A stretch of DNA of 64,000 bases from Clostridiales bacterium (GCA_902363045.1 CABIYX010000001.1:197937-261936), one strand, 5' to 3'. Shown: positions 27,561 to 37,152, numbered from the stretch's first letter. Notes: generated by a model from the letters alone, not told the origin. Translations and numbers: made by a program.

Positions 27561-28619
27561 ATGAAAAAGAGAGTTTTGGCGCTGCTGCTGGCAGGCGCCG
27601 CCGTGGCTTCCCTGGCCGCCTGCGGCTCCAGCGATTCCGGTGCGTCCGGAAGCGGTTCCGCTGCCGGAGGAGACGGCGAGGTCGTGGAGCTGGTCATGGG
27701 CAACGTGACCTCCTCCAGCGCGAAGGACGCTGTGACCGAGATCCTGATCCCCAAGGTGGAGGAGTACTCCAACGGGACCCTCAAGATCGTCCACTTCCCC
27801 GACAACCAGTTGGGCAACGATGAGCAGTCCTTTGCCATGGCCCAGACCGGCGAGTGCGACATCGCCGTGGGCTCCACCTCTTCCGTGGCTACCACCTACA
27901 ACGACCTGTATGTCTACGACGTCCCCTATCTGTTCCTGAACAAGCAGGAGGTCTATGACGTGGGCTTCAACGGCGAGACCGGCAAGGCCATCCTGGACGG
28001 CTTCTCCGAGTACGGCCTGAAGGGCCTGGCCTTCTGGGAGAACGGCTTCCGCAACATCACCACCACCGATAAGGACATCGCCACTGTGGCCGACCTGAGC
28101 GGCCTGAAGATCCGCACCATGGCCAATGAGATCCACCTGGAGGCCTGGAAGGCCATGGGCGCCAACCCCACTCCCATGGCGTTCGGCGAGCTGTTCACCG
28201 GCCTGCAGCAGGGCACGGTTGACGGCCAGGAGAACCCCCTGGGCATCATCACCGGCAACAAGTTCGAGGAGGTCCAGTCCTACTGCACCCTGACCGAGCA
28301 TGTGTACACCCCCTACTATGTGGTCATGAACCAGGCCAAGTGGGACTCCCTGACTGCCGAGCAGCAGGAGGCTCTGACCAAGGCCATCGAGGAGACCACC
28401 CAGCGCCAGTATGAGCTGTCCCAGCAGTATGAGGACGAGGCCATCGAGGTCATGGAGGGCGCCGGCTGCGCGGTCCGCACCCTGACCGATGAGGAGAAGC
28501 TGGGCTTCAAGGAGGCCGCCGACAAGGCCAACAGCCTGGAGGCCGCCAAGAAGATCATGTACAAGCCTGAGCTGGCCGATCAGATGGCCGCTGAGCTGGA
28601 CGCTTACCGCAACAAGTAA
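27561..28619 (+). CDS. dctP: TRAP transporter substrate-binding lipoprotein (DctP family)
   Basis: A 352-residue extracellular binding protein, first of three TRAP genes. The signal peptide ends in lipobox LAAC (Cys21), so it is membrane-tethered, as expected in a Firmicute. DctP features include KDAVTEILIPKVEEYSNGTLKI, the LGNDEQ segment, and the carboxylate-binding Arg in GLKIRTMANEIHLEAWKAMGANPTPMAF. TRAP systems import organic acids with sodium (family knowledge); here the likely cargo is a sugar acid. AGGAGGAAAG precedes the ATG. Confidence 0.95.
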   Translation: MKKRVLALLLAGAAVASLAACGSSDSGASGSGSAAGGDGEVVELVMGNVTSSSAKDAVTEILIPKVEEYSNGTLKIVHFPDNQLGNDEQSFAMAQTGECDIAVGSTSSVATTYNDLYVYDVPYLFLNKQEVYDVGFNGETGKAILDGFSEYGLKGLAFWENGFRNITTTDKDIATVADLSGLKIRTMANEIHLEAWKAMGANPTPMAFGELFTGLQQGTVDGQENPLGIITGNKFEEVQSYCTLTEHVYTPYYVVMNQAKWDSLTAEQQEALTKAIEETTQRQYELSQQYEDEAIEVMEGAGCAVRTLTDEEKLGFKEAADKANSLEAAKKIMYKPELADQMAAELDAYRNK

Positions 28620-28638
28620 TCGAGACAAAGCAAAGCAA

Positions 28639-28663
28639 GGGGTCCCCTTCGGGGGACCCCGCC
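28639..28663 (+). terminator. Intercistronic hairpin dctP/dctQ
   Basis: Arms GGGGTCCCC and GGGGACCCC with a short TTCG-type loop, no T-run. Likely a 3' stabiliser or partial terminator that keeps the binding protein more abundant than the membrane subunits. Confidence 0.55.
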
Positions 28664-28699
28664 CAGAAATTACAGGAGAGAGCAGAGGAGGAAGTCGTC

Positions 28700-29197
28700 T
28701 TGAAAAAGATCCTGAAATGGCTGGATGACAATATAGAGCTCTATATTTGTGTATTCCTCATGTCCTTTATGACCCTGCTGGTATTCGTGCAGGTGGTCAT
28801 GCGCTATGTATTCAACAATTCCCTGTCCTGGTCGGAGGAGCTGGCCAGATACACCTTTATTTGGCTGATCTATATTGGCATCAGCTACGGCTGCAAGCTG
28901 AGAAAGCACATCAAGATCGATGCGGCGCTCTACCTTTTCCCCAAGAAGGCGCGTCCCTATGTGGTCCTGCTGGGCGACATCCTCTTCATCGCGTTTGCAG
29001 TTTACATCACCTACACGGGCTTTTTCTACTCCATGGAGCAGATCCAGTTTGATATGCGTTCCGCGGCCCTGAAGATCCCCTATCAGTACATCTATATGTC
29101 CACTGTGGTTGGCTTTGGTTTGGCGACGATCCGTGAGATCCAAACCATCATTTATCGGGTCAAGTGCCTGAAGAATGGGGAGGAGTATGACGGATGA
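28700..29197 (+). CDS. dctQ: TRAP transporter small membrane subunit (DctQ)
   Basis: A 165-residue subunit with four predicted helices (about 15-37, 48-66, 90-110, 130-150) and the DctQ signature SWSEELARYTFIWLIYIG. It bridges binding protein and permease. Begins at TTG 28700 after GAGGAGGAAG, and its stop overlaps the dctM start (ATGA). Confidence 0.93.
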   Translation: MKKILKWLDDNIELYICVFLMSFMTLLVFVQVVMRYVFNNSLSWSEELARYTFIWLIYIGISYGCKLRKHIKIDAALYLFPKKARPYVVLLGDILFIAFAVYITYTGFFYSMEQIQFDMRSAALKIPYQYIYMSTVVGFGLATIREIQTIIYRVKCLKNGEEYDG

Positions 29198-30483
29198 CTG
29201 GCATTGTTTTGTTTGTGACCCTTTTGGTCTTTCTGGTATTGAATGTTCCGGTCGGTATTGCTATCGGCCTTGCTTCTCTGGCGGCGATCACGACGAACCC
29301 CCGTATGACGGACAGCTTCATCGTCAGCCAGCTGATCAGCGGAAGCGACTCCTTCCCGCTGATGGCGATCCCTCTGTTCATCCTGGCCGGCGAGCTGATG
29401 GCGGCCGGCGGCGTGTCCAAGCGGATCCTGAACGTCTGTAACGTGTTCCTGGGCCGGGTGACCGGCGGTTTGGCCATCGTCACCGTGGTGGTCTGTATGT
29501 TCTTTGCCGCTGTCTCCGGCTCCGGCCCGGCCACCGTGGCCGCGGTGGGCAGCATGGTGGTCCCCACCATGCTGGAAAAGGGGTACAGCAAGAGCTTCAC
29601 CCTGGCCTGCGTGGCCTGCGCCGGCTGCATCGGCGTCATTATCCCCCCCAGCATCCCCATGGTCATCTACGGTACCTCCACCGGTACCTCCGTGTCCACC
29701 ATGTTCATGGCCGGCTTCCTGCCCGGCATCATGATCGGTCTGGCGCTGTGCGCCCTGTGCTACTTCTATTGTAAGAAGATGGGGTGGAAGGGCGACACCA
29801 CCAAGTATACCGCGAAGGAGAAGATCGCCACTGTGGTGGACGCGCTCCCCGCGCTGATCGACCCCATCATCATCCTGGGCGGTATCTACGGCGGCTTCTT
29901 CACTCCCACCGAGGCGGCGGCTGTGGCCGCGGTCTACGCGCTGGTCTGCGGCCTGTTCATCTACCGCGAGATCAATCTGAAGAATCTGTTCTCTACCATT
30001 GCCAACGCCTGCTCCACCAACGGTACCACCATGGTCATCATCGGCTGCGCCACCGCGTTTACCCGTATCCTGACCCTGGAGCAGATCCCCGCTCTGGTGA
30101 GCAACGCCCTGATCGGCATTTCTGACAATCCCATCGTCATCCTGCTGCTCATCAACCTGCTGCTGCTGTTTGTAGGCTGCTTCATGGATACGACTCCGGC
30201 CATGATGGTGCTCTCCCCCATCCTGCTGCCTGTGGCCCTGGAGATGGGTCTGTCCGCCGTTCACTTTGGTATCATCATGGTGGTCAACCTGGCCATCGGC
30301 TTCATTACCCCGCCTCTGGGCATCAACCTGTTTGTGGCCGCCCGGGTGGGCAACACCTCCCTGGAGGTGGTGTGTAAGGGCATCGTGCGGTTCATCCTGG
30401 TGATGATCGTCTGCCTGCTGCTGATCACCTATATCCCTGCGATTTCTGAAGTTCTGCCGCGTATGACAGGTATGCTGAAATAA
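29194..30483 (+). CDS. dctM: TRAP transporter large permease (DctM)
   Basis: A 429-residue, twelve-helix-type permease, the ion-coupled transport unit. Signatures: LPLMAIPLFILAGELM-like FPLMAIPLFILAGELM, SGSGPATVAAVGSMVVPTM, IIPPSIPMVIYG, FFTPTEAAAVAAVYAL and PPLGINLFVA. Length is standard. The four-base overlap with dctQ indicates translational coupling. Confidence 0.95.
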   Translation: MTGIVLFVTLLVFLVLNVPVGIAIGLASLAAITTNPRMTDSFIVSQLISGSDSFPLMAIPLFILAGELMAAGGVSKRILNVCNVFLGRVTGGLAIVTVVVCMFFAAVSGSGPATVAAVGSMVVPTMLEKGYSKSFTLACVACAGCIGVIIPPSIPMVIYGTSTGTSVSTMFMAGFLPGIMIGLALCALCYFYCKKMGWKGDTTKYTAKEKIATVVDALPALIDPIIILGGIYGGFFTPTEAAAVAAVYALVCGLFIYREINLKNLFSTIANACSTNGTTMVIIGCATAFTRILTLEQIPALVSNALIGISDNPIVILLLINLLLLFVGCFMDTTPAMMVLSPILLPVALEMGLSAVHFGIIMVVNLAIGFITPPLGINLFVAARVGNTSLEVVCKGIVRFILVMIVCLLLITYIPAISEVLPRMTGMLK

Positions 30484-30497
30484 TTGCTCCCTCTTCT

Positions 30498-30540
30498 GCC
30501 GGGCGGGCCGTTCCAGGCCTCCCGCCCGGCCTGTTTGTTG
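30498..30540 (+). terminator. Terminator of the TRAP operon
   Basis: Arms GCCGGGCGGG and CCCGCCCGGC followed by CTGTTTGTTG. Confidence 0.75.
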
Positions 30541-30602
30541 ATGTGGGTGTGTTCTGAGAAGCGGCAAGAGGTTTGGCACGTGCGTTGGAAGGAGTCCGAG
30601 CG

Positions 30603-31517
30603 ATGGTTTACACACTGTTCAGCCTGATGTTCAAGGTATTCTTTGTGGCGGCCGCGGCCTATCTTCTGCGCCGGAGGGGAGCGCTGACGGAGCAGGACCA
30701 GAAGAGCGTCACCAATGTGCTCATGCGCTTTGTGGTGTATTTTACCGTGATTATGTCCTCTCAGCAGGACTTTTCCCTGGAGGCGGCCAAGGCGATCCTG
30801 GTCACGGCCATCTATGCGGTCCTGTTCTTCGCGGTCTTTATCCCGGCGTCCATCTTTCTCAGCCGCTGGCTGAAGCTGGAGGAGGCGAAGCGGAGGGTTT
30901 TTGTCTGTTCCCTGGTGTTCTGCAACATCACCTTCATCGGCTATCCGATTTTGCAGGAGTTATACGGGAATATCGGCCTGCTGTGCGCCATTGTGTTCAG
31001 CATGATCTATAACGTGGTGTTCTACTCCTGGGGGATGTTCTATTTGGGAGACCGGGGGCGCGGGAGCCTCCGCTCCATTCTGAGCAACAAGATCGCCCTG
31101 GCGTCTGTGCTGGCGCTGGTTATGTACTTCCTGCAAATCAAGATCCCGGAGCCACTGTACAGCACCTTCAGCGGGATCGGAGCGCTGACCATGCCGCTGT
31201 CCATGATCATCATAGGATGCAGCCTGGCGGACTCCGGGATCTGTAAGATCCTGCGGGACCGCACGCTCTATCTTCCCACGGCGCTGCGGATGGCGGTCAT
31301 GCCGGCCGTCATCTGCCTGGTGATGCGGGCATTGGGAGTGGATCCGACGATCATCCGCATCAGTACGATCATTGCGGCTCTGCCTGCCGGGACGATGACC
31401 AGCATCGTGGCGGCGGACTACGGCTGTGCGCCGGACTATGCGGCGAATATTATGGTGCAGACCATGCTGGCCATGCTGGCCGCTCTGCCCGCCTGGGTCT
31501 TCCTGGTGGGAATGTAG
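30603..31517 (+). CDS. AEC-family transporter (auxin-efflux-carrier fold)
   Basis: A 304-residue membrane protein with about ten helices in two five-helix halves. AEC features: an N-terminal FFVAAAAYLLRRRGALTEQDQKSVTNVLMRFV block and the matching PLSMIIIGCSLADSG in the second half. Members carry malate and other carboxylates. Start 30603 after GGAAGGAG; the ten codons upstream are open but unneeded. It precedes dgoD by 63 bp and may be a second exporter or importer for sugar acids. Confidence 0.9.
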   Translation: MVYTLFSLMFKVFFVAAAAYLLRRRGALTEQDQKSVTNVLMRFVVYFTVIMSSQQDFSLEAAKAILVTAIYAVLFFAVFIPASIFLSRWLKLEEAKRRVFVCSLVFCNITFIGYPILQELYGNIGLLCAIVFSMIYNVVFYSWGMFYLGDRGRGSLRSILSNKIALASVLALVMYFLQIKIPEPLYSTFSGIGALTMPLSMIIIGCSLADSGICKILRDRTLYLPTALRMAVMPAVICLVMRALGVDPTIIRISTIIAALPAGTMTSIVAADYGCAPDYAANIMVQTMLAMLAALPAWVFLVGM

Positions 31518-31580
31518 GATCAAGACATGAAGCGCGGGCTTCCATGGCCCGCTGGAAAAATTAAAGGAGGGTATCACAAC

Positions 31581-32729
31581 ATGGTGATCACAAATGTAAC
31601 GACGTATCTGGTCCGTCCCCGCTGGGGATTTGTCAAGATCGAGACGGACGGCGGACTCACCGGCTGGGGCGAGGCGGTGATCGAGGGCAAGGCGGCCACC
31701 GTCCTGGCCTGTGTGGAGGAGATGAAGGACTATCTGCTGGGGGCCGACCCCATGCGGATCGAGGACCTTTGGAATGTGCTCTACCGGGCGGGCTTCTACC
31801 GGGGCGGCCCCATTTTGATGAGCGCCATGGCCGGGATCGACCAGGCGCTCTGGGACATCAAGGGAAAGTATTTCAACGCCCCTGTCTATCAGCTGATGGG
31901 CGGTCCCTGCCGGGACCGGATGCGGGTGTACTCCTGGATCGGCGGAGACCGGCCCAGCGATGTGGCCAAGGCCGCCAAGGAGAAGCAGGAGGCCGGCTTC
32001 ACTGCCATCAAGATGAACGGCACTGAGGAGCTCCAGATGGTGGACAGCTATGAGAAGATCGACGCGGTGCTGGAGCGGGTGGCCTCCATCCGGGAGGCGA
32101 CCGGAAAATACTTCGGGATCGCGGTGGACTTCCATGGCCGGGTCCACAAGCCCATGGCCAAGATCCTGGCCAAAAAGCTGGAGGAATTCGATCCCATGTT
32201 CATTGAGGAGCCTGTCCTCTGTGAGCAGATGGAGGATTTCAAGGAGATCGCGGCGGCCTGTAATGTGCCCATCGCCACGGGGGAGCGGCTGTTTTCCCGC
32301 TATGATTTCAAGCGCCTGCTTCAGGCCGGAGGAGTGGACATCATCCAGCCAGACCTGTCCCATGCAGGCGGCATCACGGAAGTGAAAAAGATCGCCTCTA
32401 TGGCGGAGGCCTATGACGTTGCGCTGGCGCCCCACTGCCCCCTGGGCCCCATTGCCTTGAGCGCCTGCCTCCAGGTAGACGCCACCTGCTATAACGCCTT
32501 CATTCAGGAGCAGAGCATGGGCATCCACTACAACGCCTATCACGAGCCGCTGGACTATATCCTCAACAAGGAGGATCTGGCCTTCCACGATGGCCATGTG
32601 GAGCTTCCCAAGCGGCCCGGCCTGGGCGTGGAGGTCAACGAGGCGCTGGTGCTGGAGGAGGCCCAGACGCCGCACAGCTGGAAAAACCCGGTCTGGCGGC
32701 ACAAGGACGGCTCGGTCGCGGAGTGGTGA
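31581..32729 (+). CDS. dgoD: D-galactonate dehydratase
   Basis: A 382-residue enolase-superfamily dehydratase, the same length as E. coli DgoD and similar along its whole length. Metal ligands Asp183 (DFHGR), Glu209 (FIEEPV) and Glu235 (ATGERL) and catalytic His285 (APHCPLGP) stand at the E. coli positions; [14 protein letters not shown] and EQSMGIHYN are near-identical blocks. It converts D-galactonate to 2-dehydro-3-deoxy-galactonate. AAAGGAGG precedes ATG 31581. Together with aldolase and kinase genes at 36.5-38.2 kb it completes the galactonate pathway. Confidence 0.97.
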   Translation: MVITNVTTYLVRPRWGFVKIETDGGLTGWGEAVIEGKAATVLACVEEMKDYLLGADPMRIEDLWNVLYRAGFYRGGPILMSAMAGIDQALWDIKGKYFNAPVYQLMGGPCRDRMRVYSWIGGDRPSDVAKAAKEKQEAGFTAIKMNGTEELQMVDSYEKIDAVLERVASIREATGKYFGIAVDFHGRVHKPMAKILAKKLEEFDPMFIEEPVLCEQMEDFKEIAAACNVPIATGERLFSRYDFKRLLQAGGVDIIQPDLSHAGGITEVKKIASMAEAYDVALAPHCPLGPIALSACLQVDATCYNAFIQEQSMGIHYNAYHEPLDYILNKEDLAFHDGHVELPKRPGLGVEVNEALVLEEAQTPHSWKNPVWRHKDGSVAEW

Positions 32730-32731
32730 GT

Positions 32732-34231
32732 ATGATGGAACAAGCTGTGATCCGGATCCATCCCCGGGATAATGTGGCGGTGGCGCTGCGGCCCTTGTCC
32801 GCGGGGGAGGCCGTGTCTGTGGACGGACAGGCTGTGCACCTCCAGGAGGAGATCCCCTTTGGCCACAAGGTGGCTCTGACCGATCTGGCGGAGGGGGAGA
32901 TGGTGGTCAAGTACGGGGCCTCAATTGGCCATGCCACCCAGGCCGTGCGGTCCGGCGCGTGGCTGCACAGCCACAATCTCAAGACCAATCTGGAGGGGCT
33001 GCTGGACTATCAGTATGCCCCGGCGCCGCCGCGGCAGCCGGAGCCCGCGGATGGAGCGGACACCTTCCTGGGCTACCGCCGTCCGGACGGACGGGTGGGG
33101 ACGCGCAACGAATTGTGGATCATTCCCACAGTCTCCTGCGTGAACCGGACGGTGAACCGCATGGCGGAGGAGGCCAGACGCCAGGGGCTCCAGGCGGGGG
33201 ACGGGATCTTTGCCTTTCCCCATAACGCCGGCTGCTCCCAGCTGGGGGATGACTTTGAGACGACCCAGAAGCTGCTGCGCAATCTGGTGAAGCACCCCAA
33301 TGCCGGCGGCGTGCTGCTGGTGAGCCTGGGCTGTGAGAACAACGATCTGGACCACTTCCTGCCTGTGCTGGGGGACTATGACCGCCGCCGGATCCGGACC
33401 CTGGTGACCCAGGACGCGGAGGGGGACGAGATCGAGGCCGGCCTGTCCCTGATGCGGGAGATCGCAGCTGTGATGGCAGAGGACCGCCGGGAGGAGTGTC
33501 CTGTCAGCCGGCTGGTGCTGGGCTTCAAGTGCGGAGGCTCTGACGCATTCTCCGGCATCACCGCCAATCCTCTGTGCGGGCGGATCGCGGAACGTGTGAC
33601 CGATCTGGGCGGGACGGCAGTGCTGACCGAGGTGCCGGAGATGTTCGGGGCGGAGACCCAGCTGATGAACCGGGCAGATTCGGCGGATACCTTCCAAAAG
33701 ATCGTCCACATGATCAACTCCTTTAAGGAGTACTATATCCGCTATGACCAGCCGATCTATGAAAATCCCTCTCCGGGCAACAAGCGGGGCGGGATCACGA
33801 CGCTGGAGGAGAAATCCCTGGGATGTATTCAAAAGGGCGGCCATGCGGTGGTGACCGATACTCTGGAGATGGGGCAGGTGTGCTGTAAGCCCGGCCTGAA
33901 CCTGATGACTGGGCCGGGAAATGACAGCGTCTCCATCACCAATCTGCTGGCCAGCCAGGCACAGGTGCTTCTGTTTACCACCGGGCGGGGCAACCCGCTG
34001 GGCACCGCGGTCCCGACCATCAAGATCGCCTCCAACAGCGCTCTGTTCCACCGGAAGCCGAATTGGATGGACTTCAATGCCGGGGCGGTGCTGGAGCGGG
34101 GGTCGATGGACGAGCCGGCCCGGGAGCTGTGGCGGCTGGTGCTGGATGTGGCCTCCGGCCTGGTCAGCACCCGAAACGAAGAAAACAATGATCGGGAGAT
34201 CATGCTGTTTAAAGACGGCGTGATCCTGTGA
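32732..34231 (+). CDS. uxaA: UxaA-family altronate/galactarate-type dehydratase
   Basis: A 499-residue sugar-acid dehydratase. The N-terminal SAF domain (about 1-90: VALRPLSAGEAVSV, IPFGHKVAL) is fused to the large UxaA domain (YRRPDGRVGTRNELWIIPTVSCVNRTV, HNAGCSQLGDD, LGFKCGGSDAFSGITANP, TGRGNPLGTAVPTIKIASNSAL). Conserved Cys and His residues fit the iron-dependent family. Substrate could be D-altronate, galactarate or another aldonate; no uxaB or uxaC lies nearby. Starts just past the dgoD stop with GGAG 8 bases upstream, so it is cotranscribed. Confidence 0.92.
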   Translation: MMEQAVIRIHPRDNVAVALRPLSAGEAVSVDGQAVHLQEEIPFGHKVALTDLAEGEMVVKYGASIGHATQAVRSGAWLHSHNLKTNLEGLLDYQYAPAPPRQPEPADGADTFLGYRRPDGRVGTRNELWIIPTVSCVNRTVNRMAEEARRQGLQAGDGIFAFPHNAGCSQLGDDFETTQKLLRNLVKHPNAGGVLLVSLGCENNDLDHFLPVLGDYDRRRIRTLVTQDAEGDEIEAGLSLMREIAAVMAEDRREECPVSRLVLGFKCGGSDAFSGITANPLCGRIAERVTDLGGTAVLTEVPEMFGAETQLMNRADSADTFQKIVHMINSFKEYYIRYDQPIYENPSPGNKRGGITTLEEKSLGCIQKGGHAVVTDTLEMGQVCCKPGLNLMTGPGNDSVSITNLLASQAQVLLFTTGRGNPLGTAVPTIKIASNSALFHRKPNWMDFNAGAVLERGSMDEPARELWRLVLDVASGLVSTRNEENNDREIMLFKDGVIL

Positions 34232-34246
34232 TGAGGTGAAAAGAGT

Positions 34247-35539
34247 ATGGCGCTGAGTACGAAGAAAGAGGGAAATGTTGTGACCCAGCTGGCCTCCGCG
34301 ACGGAGCTGCCCAGAATGGTGCGGGTCCGCCAGAAGCTGGATCACAGCCATATTGAGCCGGAGGAGATCCCGGCTCTGGTACAGCGGGAGCTGGAGCCGA
34401 TGCGGTCCCGGATCCGAACGGGGATGCGGGTGGCCATCACCTGCGGGAGCCGGGGGGTGGCCAATATCGCCATCATCACCCGGGCCATTGTGGATTTTGT
34501 GAAGTCCTGCGGGGGAGAGCCCTTTGTGTTCCCGGCCATGGGCAGCCACGGGGGAGCCACTGCGGAGGGCCAGCTGGAGATCCTCCGCGGCTATGGGGTG
34601 ACAGAGGAATTTCTGGGCTGTCCCATCCTCTCCTCCATGGAGGTGGTCCAGGTGGGCGAGACCGAGGAGGGAATGCCCGTCTTTGTGGACCACTACGCAT
34701 ACCAGGCGGATGGGGTCATCCTGTGCGGCCGTGTGAAGGCCCATACCGCCTTCCGGGGCCCCTATGAGAGCGGGATCCTGAAAATGGCGGTCATCGGAAT
34801 GGGCAAGCAGCACGGGGCGGAGCACGTCCATCAGGACGGCTTCTCCGACCTGGGGCGGCTGCTTCCCATGATCGCCCGGGTGATCTTTGACAAGGTGAAC
34901 ATCCTGGGGGCGGTGGCCGTGGCGGAGAACGCCTTCGACCAGACCTGCATTTTGGAGGGCCTTCTGAAGGAGGAGATCTTTGAGAAGGAGCCTGATATTC
35001 TGCGCCGTTCCAAGGAGCGGCTGGGCAAGATCTTCTTCAATGACATCGACGTGCTGGTGGTGGACCGGCTGGGCAAGGACATCAGCGGCGACGGTATGGA
35101 CCCCAATATCACAGGCCGCTACGCGGTGCCCTATATGCAGAGCGATAAAAAGATCCAGCACATTGCGGTGCTGGACCTGACGGAGGAGACCCATGGAAAC
35201 TGCAACGGGCTGGGTCTGGCCGATGTGACCACGCGCCGGGTGGTGGAGAAGATCGACGTGGACTGCACCTATCCCAATGTGGTGACCTCCACGGTGCTGT
35301 GCACCCCCAAGATCCCCCTGTTCACCCACACGGACCGGGCGTGCATCCAGATCGCGCTGAAGACCTGTAACTACATCGACCGGGTGAAGCCCCGGATCGT
35401 CCATATCCGGGATACCATGCGCTTGGAGGAGATCGAGATCTCTGAGGGGATGCTGGAGGAGGCCCGGGCCAACCCCATGATCGAGATCCTGGACAAGCCC
35501 CGGGAGTGGCCCTTTGACGCGGAAGGGAACCTCTGGTAA
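34247..35539 (+). CDS. LarA-like nickel-dependent hydroxyacid racemase/epimerase family protein
   Basis: A 430-residue member of the lactate racemase (LarA, DUF2088) superfamily. Residues lining up with the LarA active site are visible: His101 (GSHGGAT), His166 (KAHTAF), Lys179 (ILKMAVIGMGK) and His193/His195 (AEHVHQ). The Ser/Gly-rich GSRGVANIA stretch is in the expected place. LarA homologues use the nickel-pincer nucleotide to racemise or epimerise 2-hydroxy acids, including a described D-gluconate 2-epimerase. In this operon an aldonate C2-epimerase is likely (inference). No LarB, LarC or LarE maker genes are in the window. Follows uxaA by 15 bp. Confidence 0.85.
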   Translation: MALSTKKEGNVVTQLASATELPRMVRVRQKLDHSHIEPEEIPALVQRELEPMRSRIRTGMRVAITCGSRGVANIAIITRAIVDFVKSCGGEPFVFPAMGSHGGATAEGQLEILRGYGVTEEFLGCPILSSMEVVQVGETEEGMPVFVDHYAYQADGVILCGRVKAHTAFRGPYESGILKMAVIGMGKQHGAEHVHQDGFSDLGRLLPMIARVIFDKVNILGAVAVAENAFDQTCILEGLLKEEIFEKEPDILRRSKERLGKIFFNDIDVLVVDRLGKDISGDGMDPNITGRYAVPYMQSDKKIQHIAVLDLTEETHGNCNGLGLADVTTRRVVEKIDVDCTYPNVVTSTVLCTPKIPLFTHTDRACIQIALKTCNYIDRVKPRIVHIRDTMRLEEIEISEGMLEEARANPMIEILDKPREWPFDAEGNLW

Positions 35540-35549
35540 CGGACGGGAA

Positions 35550-35587
35550 AAAGTCAGGTCCGAAGCCGGCGGCTTCGGACCTGACTG
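35550..35587. terminator. Bidirectional terminator between the galactonate operon and GntR copy 2
   Basis: Arms GTCAGGTCCGAAGCCG and CGGCTTCGGACCTGAC with almost no loop, between convergent genes. Confidence 0.85.
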
Positions 35588-35608
35588 CGTTGGGGCCCCT
35601 GGGTCCTG

Positions 35609-36301
35609 TTATAAAATGTTGTCGATCTTGAGGATGGAAATGATGACGCGCTTGGAATTGGCCAGGTGGGTGGTCAGGGCCTGGCGGGCCCCCTCCTCGT
35701 TTCCGTTGAGCAGATGCTCCATGATCTCCTGGTGCTCCTGGATGCCGGTGAGCAGCCGCTCCTTAGACTGCTTGTTGTAGACATAGTTGATATAGAGGAA
35801 CGGGTTGAGGAACTGGTAGAGGTCCATCAGCAGCTTGTTGCCGGAGCACTTGATGAGCAGATGGTGAAAGCCGATGTCGTATTCATAGTTGACCAGATAG
35901 TCGTCAAGCGGAGAGTCCGGGGTCAGGCGGTGTACGATCTCCAGGTTGTCCTCCACGTTGCGGCGCAGCGCCAGGCGCATGGCCTCGTTGGTGTTCAGCG
36001 TCATAATGACATTGGAGAGATAATAGCTCTCCAGCATGAGCCGCAGGTCGAAGGTCTCCTCGCACAGGTTGATGTTCAGCGACTTGACCCGCATCCCCTG
36101 GCGGGGGAAATGCTCGATGATATTCTCAGAGGCCAGGCGGTTGAGCGCCAGGCGGATGGGCGTCTCACTGGCTTCATATCGGGCGGACAGCTCCCGGATG
36201 TTGATTTTTTCCCCCGGCTTGAGCTGGTTGGTGATGATGTCCCGACGGATGCGCTCATAGACGCTTTCCGCTAGGGTGATTTTGGATGTGGGTCGTTCCA
36301 T
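35609..36301 (-). CDS. GntR-family (FCD) transcriptional regulator, copy 2
   Basis: A 230-residue regulator of the same type as the one at 20183-20884: winged helix VYERIRRDIITNQLKPGEKINIRELSARYEASETPIRLALNRLASENIIE, then an FCD helical domain (TFDLRLMLES, DIGFHHLLIK, EHQEIMEHLL). It is transcribed away from the aldolase operon, from TTGTCG, 17 bp, TATGCT (36342-36370), and probably controls that operon and itself. GGAGGAGAC lies upstream of the start. Confidence 0.92.
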   Translation of the reverse strand: MERPTSKITLAESVYERIRRDIITNQLKPGEKINIRELSARYEASETPIRLALNRLASENIIEHFPRQGMRVKSLNINLCEETFDLRLMLESYYLSNVIMTLNTNEAMRLALRRNVEDNLEIVHRLTPDSPLDDYLVNYEYDIGFHHLLIKCSGNKLLMDLYQFLNPFLYINYVYNKQSKERLLTGIQEHQEIMEHLLNGNEEGARQALTTHLANSKRVIISILKIDNIL

Positions 36302-36341
36302 CGTACAGTCTCCTCCTGCTGTTGCATTTTTTCATGTCACA

Positions 36342-36370
36342 AGCATAGCAGAAAAATAGAGATACGACAA
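36342..36370 (-). promoter_or_regulatory. Promoter of GntR copy 2
   Basis: Minus-strand TTGTCG (36365-36370), 17-bp spacer, TATGCT (36342-36347). Confidence 0.6.
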
Positions 36371-36397
36371 GTGAATGCGGAAAAAATATTTTTTTCA

Positions 36398-36431
36398 TTG
36401 ACAATTTAATTTTTTAGATGTAAATTAAAAT
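36398..36431 (+). promoter_or_regulatory. Promoter of the aldolase-kinase operon with A/T inverted repeat
   Basis: TTGACA (36398-36403), 17-bp spacer, TAAATT (36421-36426). The spacer and -10 region carry ATTTAATTTT and TAAATTAAAAT, an imperfect inverted repeat that could be the operator for GntR copy 2. Confidence 0.6.
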
Positions 36432-36478
36432 AAAGATAGGACATAGATTCAATCAAAAATTTTTGGAAAGAAGGATGC

Positions 36479-37132
36479 ATGATGTCTCAGGCGGTATTGG
36501 AGAAGATTTTGGAGGGCAAGATCATTGCAATCGTGCGCGGGATCCCCAGCACAAAGATCGTGGGCCTGGCCCAGGCGCTGGAGAAGGGCGGCGTCAACTG
36601 TATCGAGGTGACCTTTGACCAGACCAGTGAGGAGAAGGTGAAGGATACTCTGGCGGCCATCCGGGCCATCAAGGATGCGCTGGGGGACAAGGTCTGTGTG
36701 GGCGCCGGGACCGTGATGAGCGTAGAGCAGGTGCACCAGGCCGTGGAGGCCGGCGCGGAGTATATGATCTCTCCCAATGTAAATGAAGCGGTCATCCGCG
36801 AGACCAAGAAGCTGGACAAGGTTTCCATCCCCGGTGCCATGACGCCCACGGAGGCGGCCTTTGCGTATGAGTGCGGCGCGGACATTGTGAAGCTGTTCCC
36901 CGCCGGCCTGCTGGGCGCCGCCTATGTCAAGGCAGTGAAGGCCCCCCTGAAGCACATTCCGGTGACTGCAGTGGGCAATGTAAATGTGGAAAACTGTGCG
37001 GAGTTCCTGAAGGCCGGCGCCGTGGGCGTGGGCGTGGGCGGAAGCCTGGTCAGCGCCAAGCTGGTGGATGAGGGCCGCTTTGATGAGATCACTGCCACTG
37101 CCAAGGCGTATGTGGAAGCTCTGGCCCGCTGA
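36479..37132 (+). CDS. eda: KDPG/KDPGal aldolase
   Basis: A 217-residue class I aldolase that splits 2-keto-3-deoxy-6-phospho-gluconate or -galactonate into pyruvate and glyceraldehyde 3-phosphate. TIM barrel with Glu43 in CIEVTF, the substrate loop GAGTVMS (75-81) and Schiff-base Lys138 in DIVKLFPAG. First gene of a three-gene operon; the kinase follows 20 bp on. A second ATG directly follows the first, so the start is uncertain by one codon. AAGAAGGA precedes it. Confidence 0.95.
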   Translation: MMSQAVLEKILEGKIIAIVRGIPSTKIVGLAQALEKGGVNCIEVTFDQTSEEKVKDTLAAIRAIKDALGDKVCVGAGTVMSVEQVHQAVEAGAEYMISPNVNEAVIRETKKLDKVSIPGAMTPTEAAFAYECGADIVKLFPAGLLGAAYVKAVKAPLKHIPVTAVGNVNVENCAEFLKAGAVGVGVGGSLVSAKLVDEGRFDEITATAKAYVEALAR

Positions 37133-37152
37133 ACGGACTGGGAGTGTGGGAA

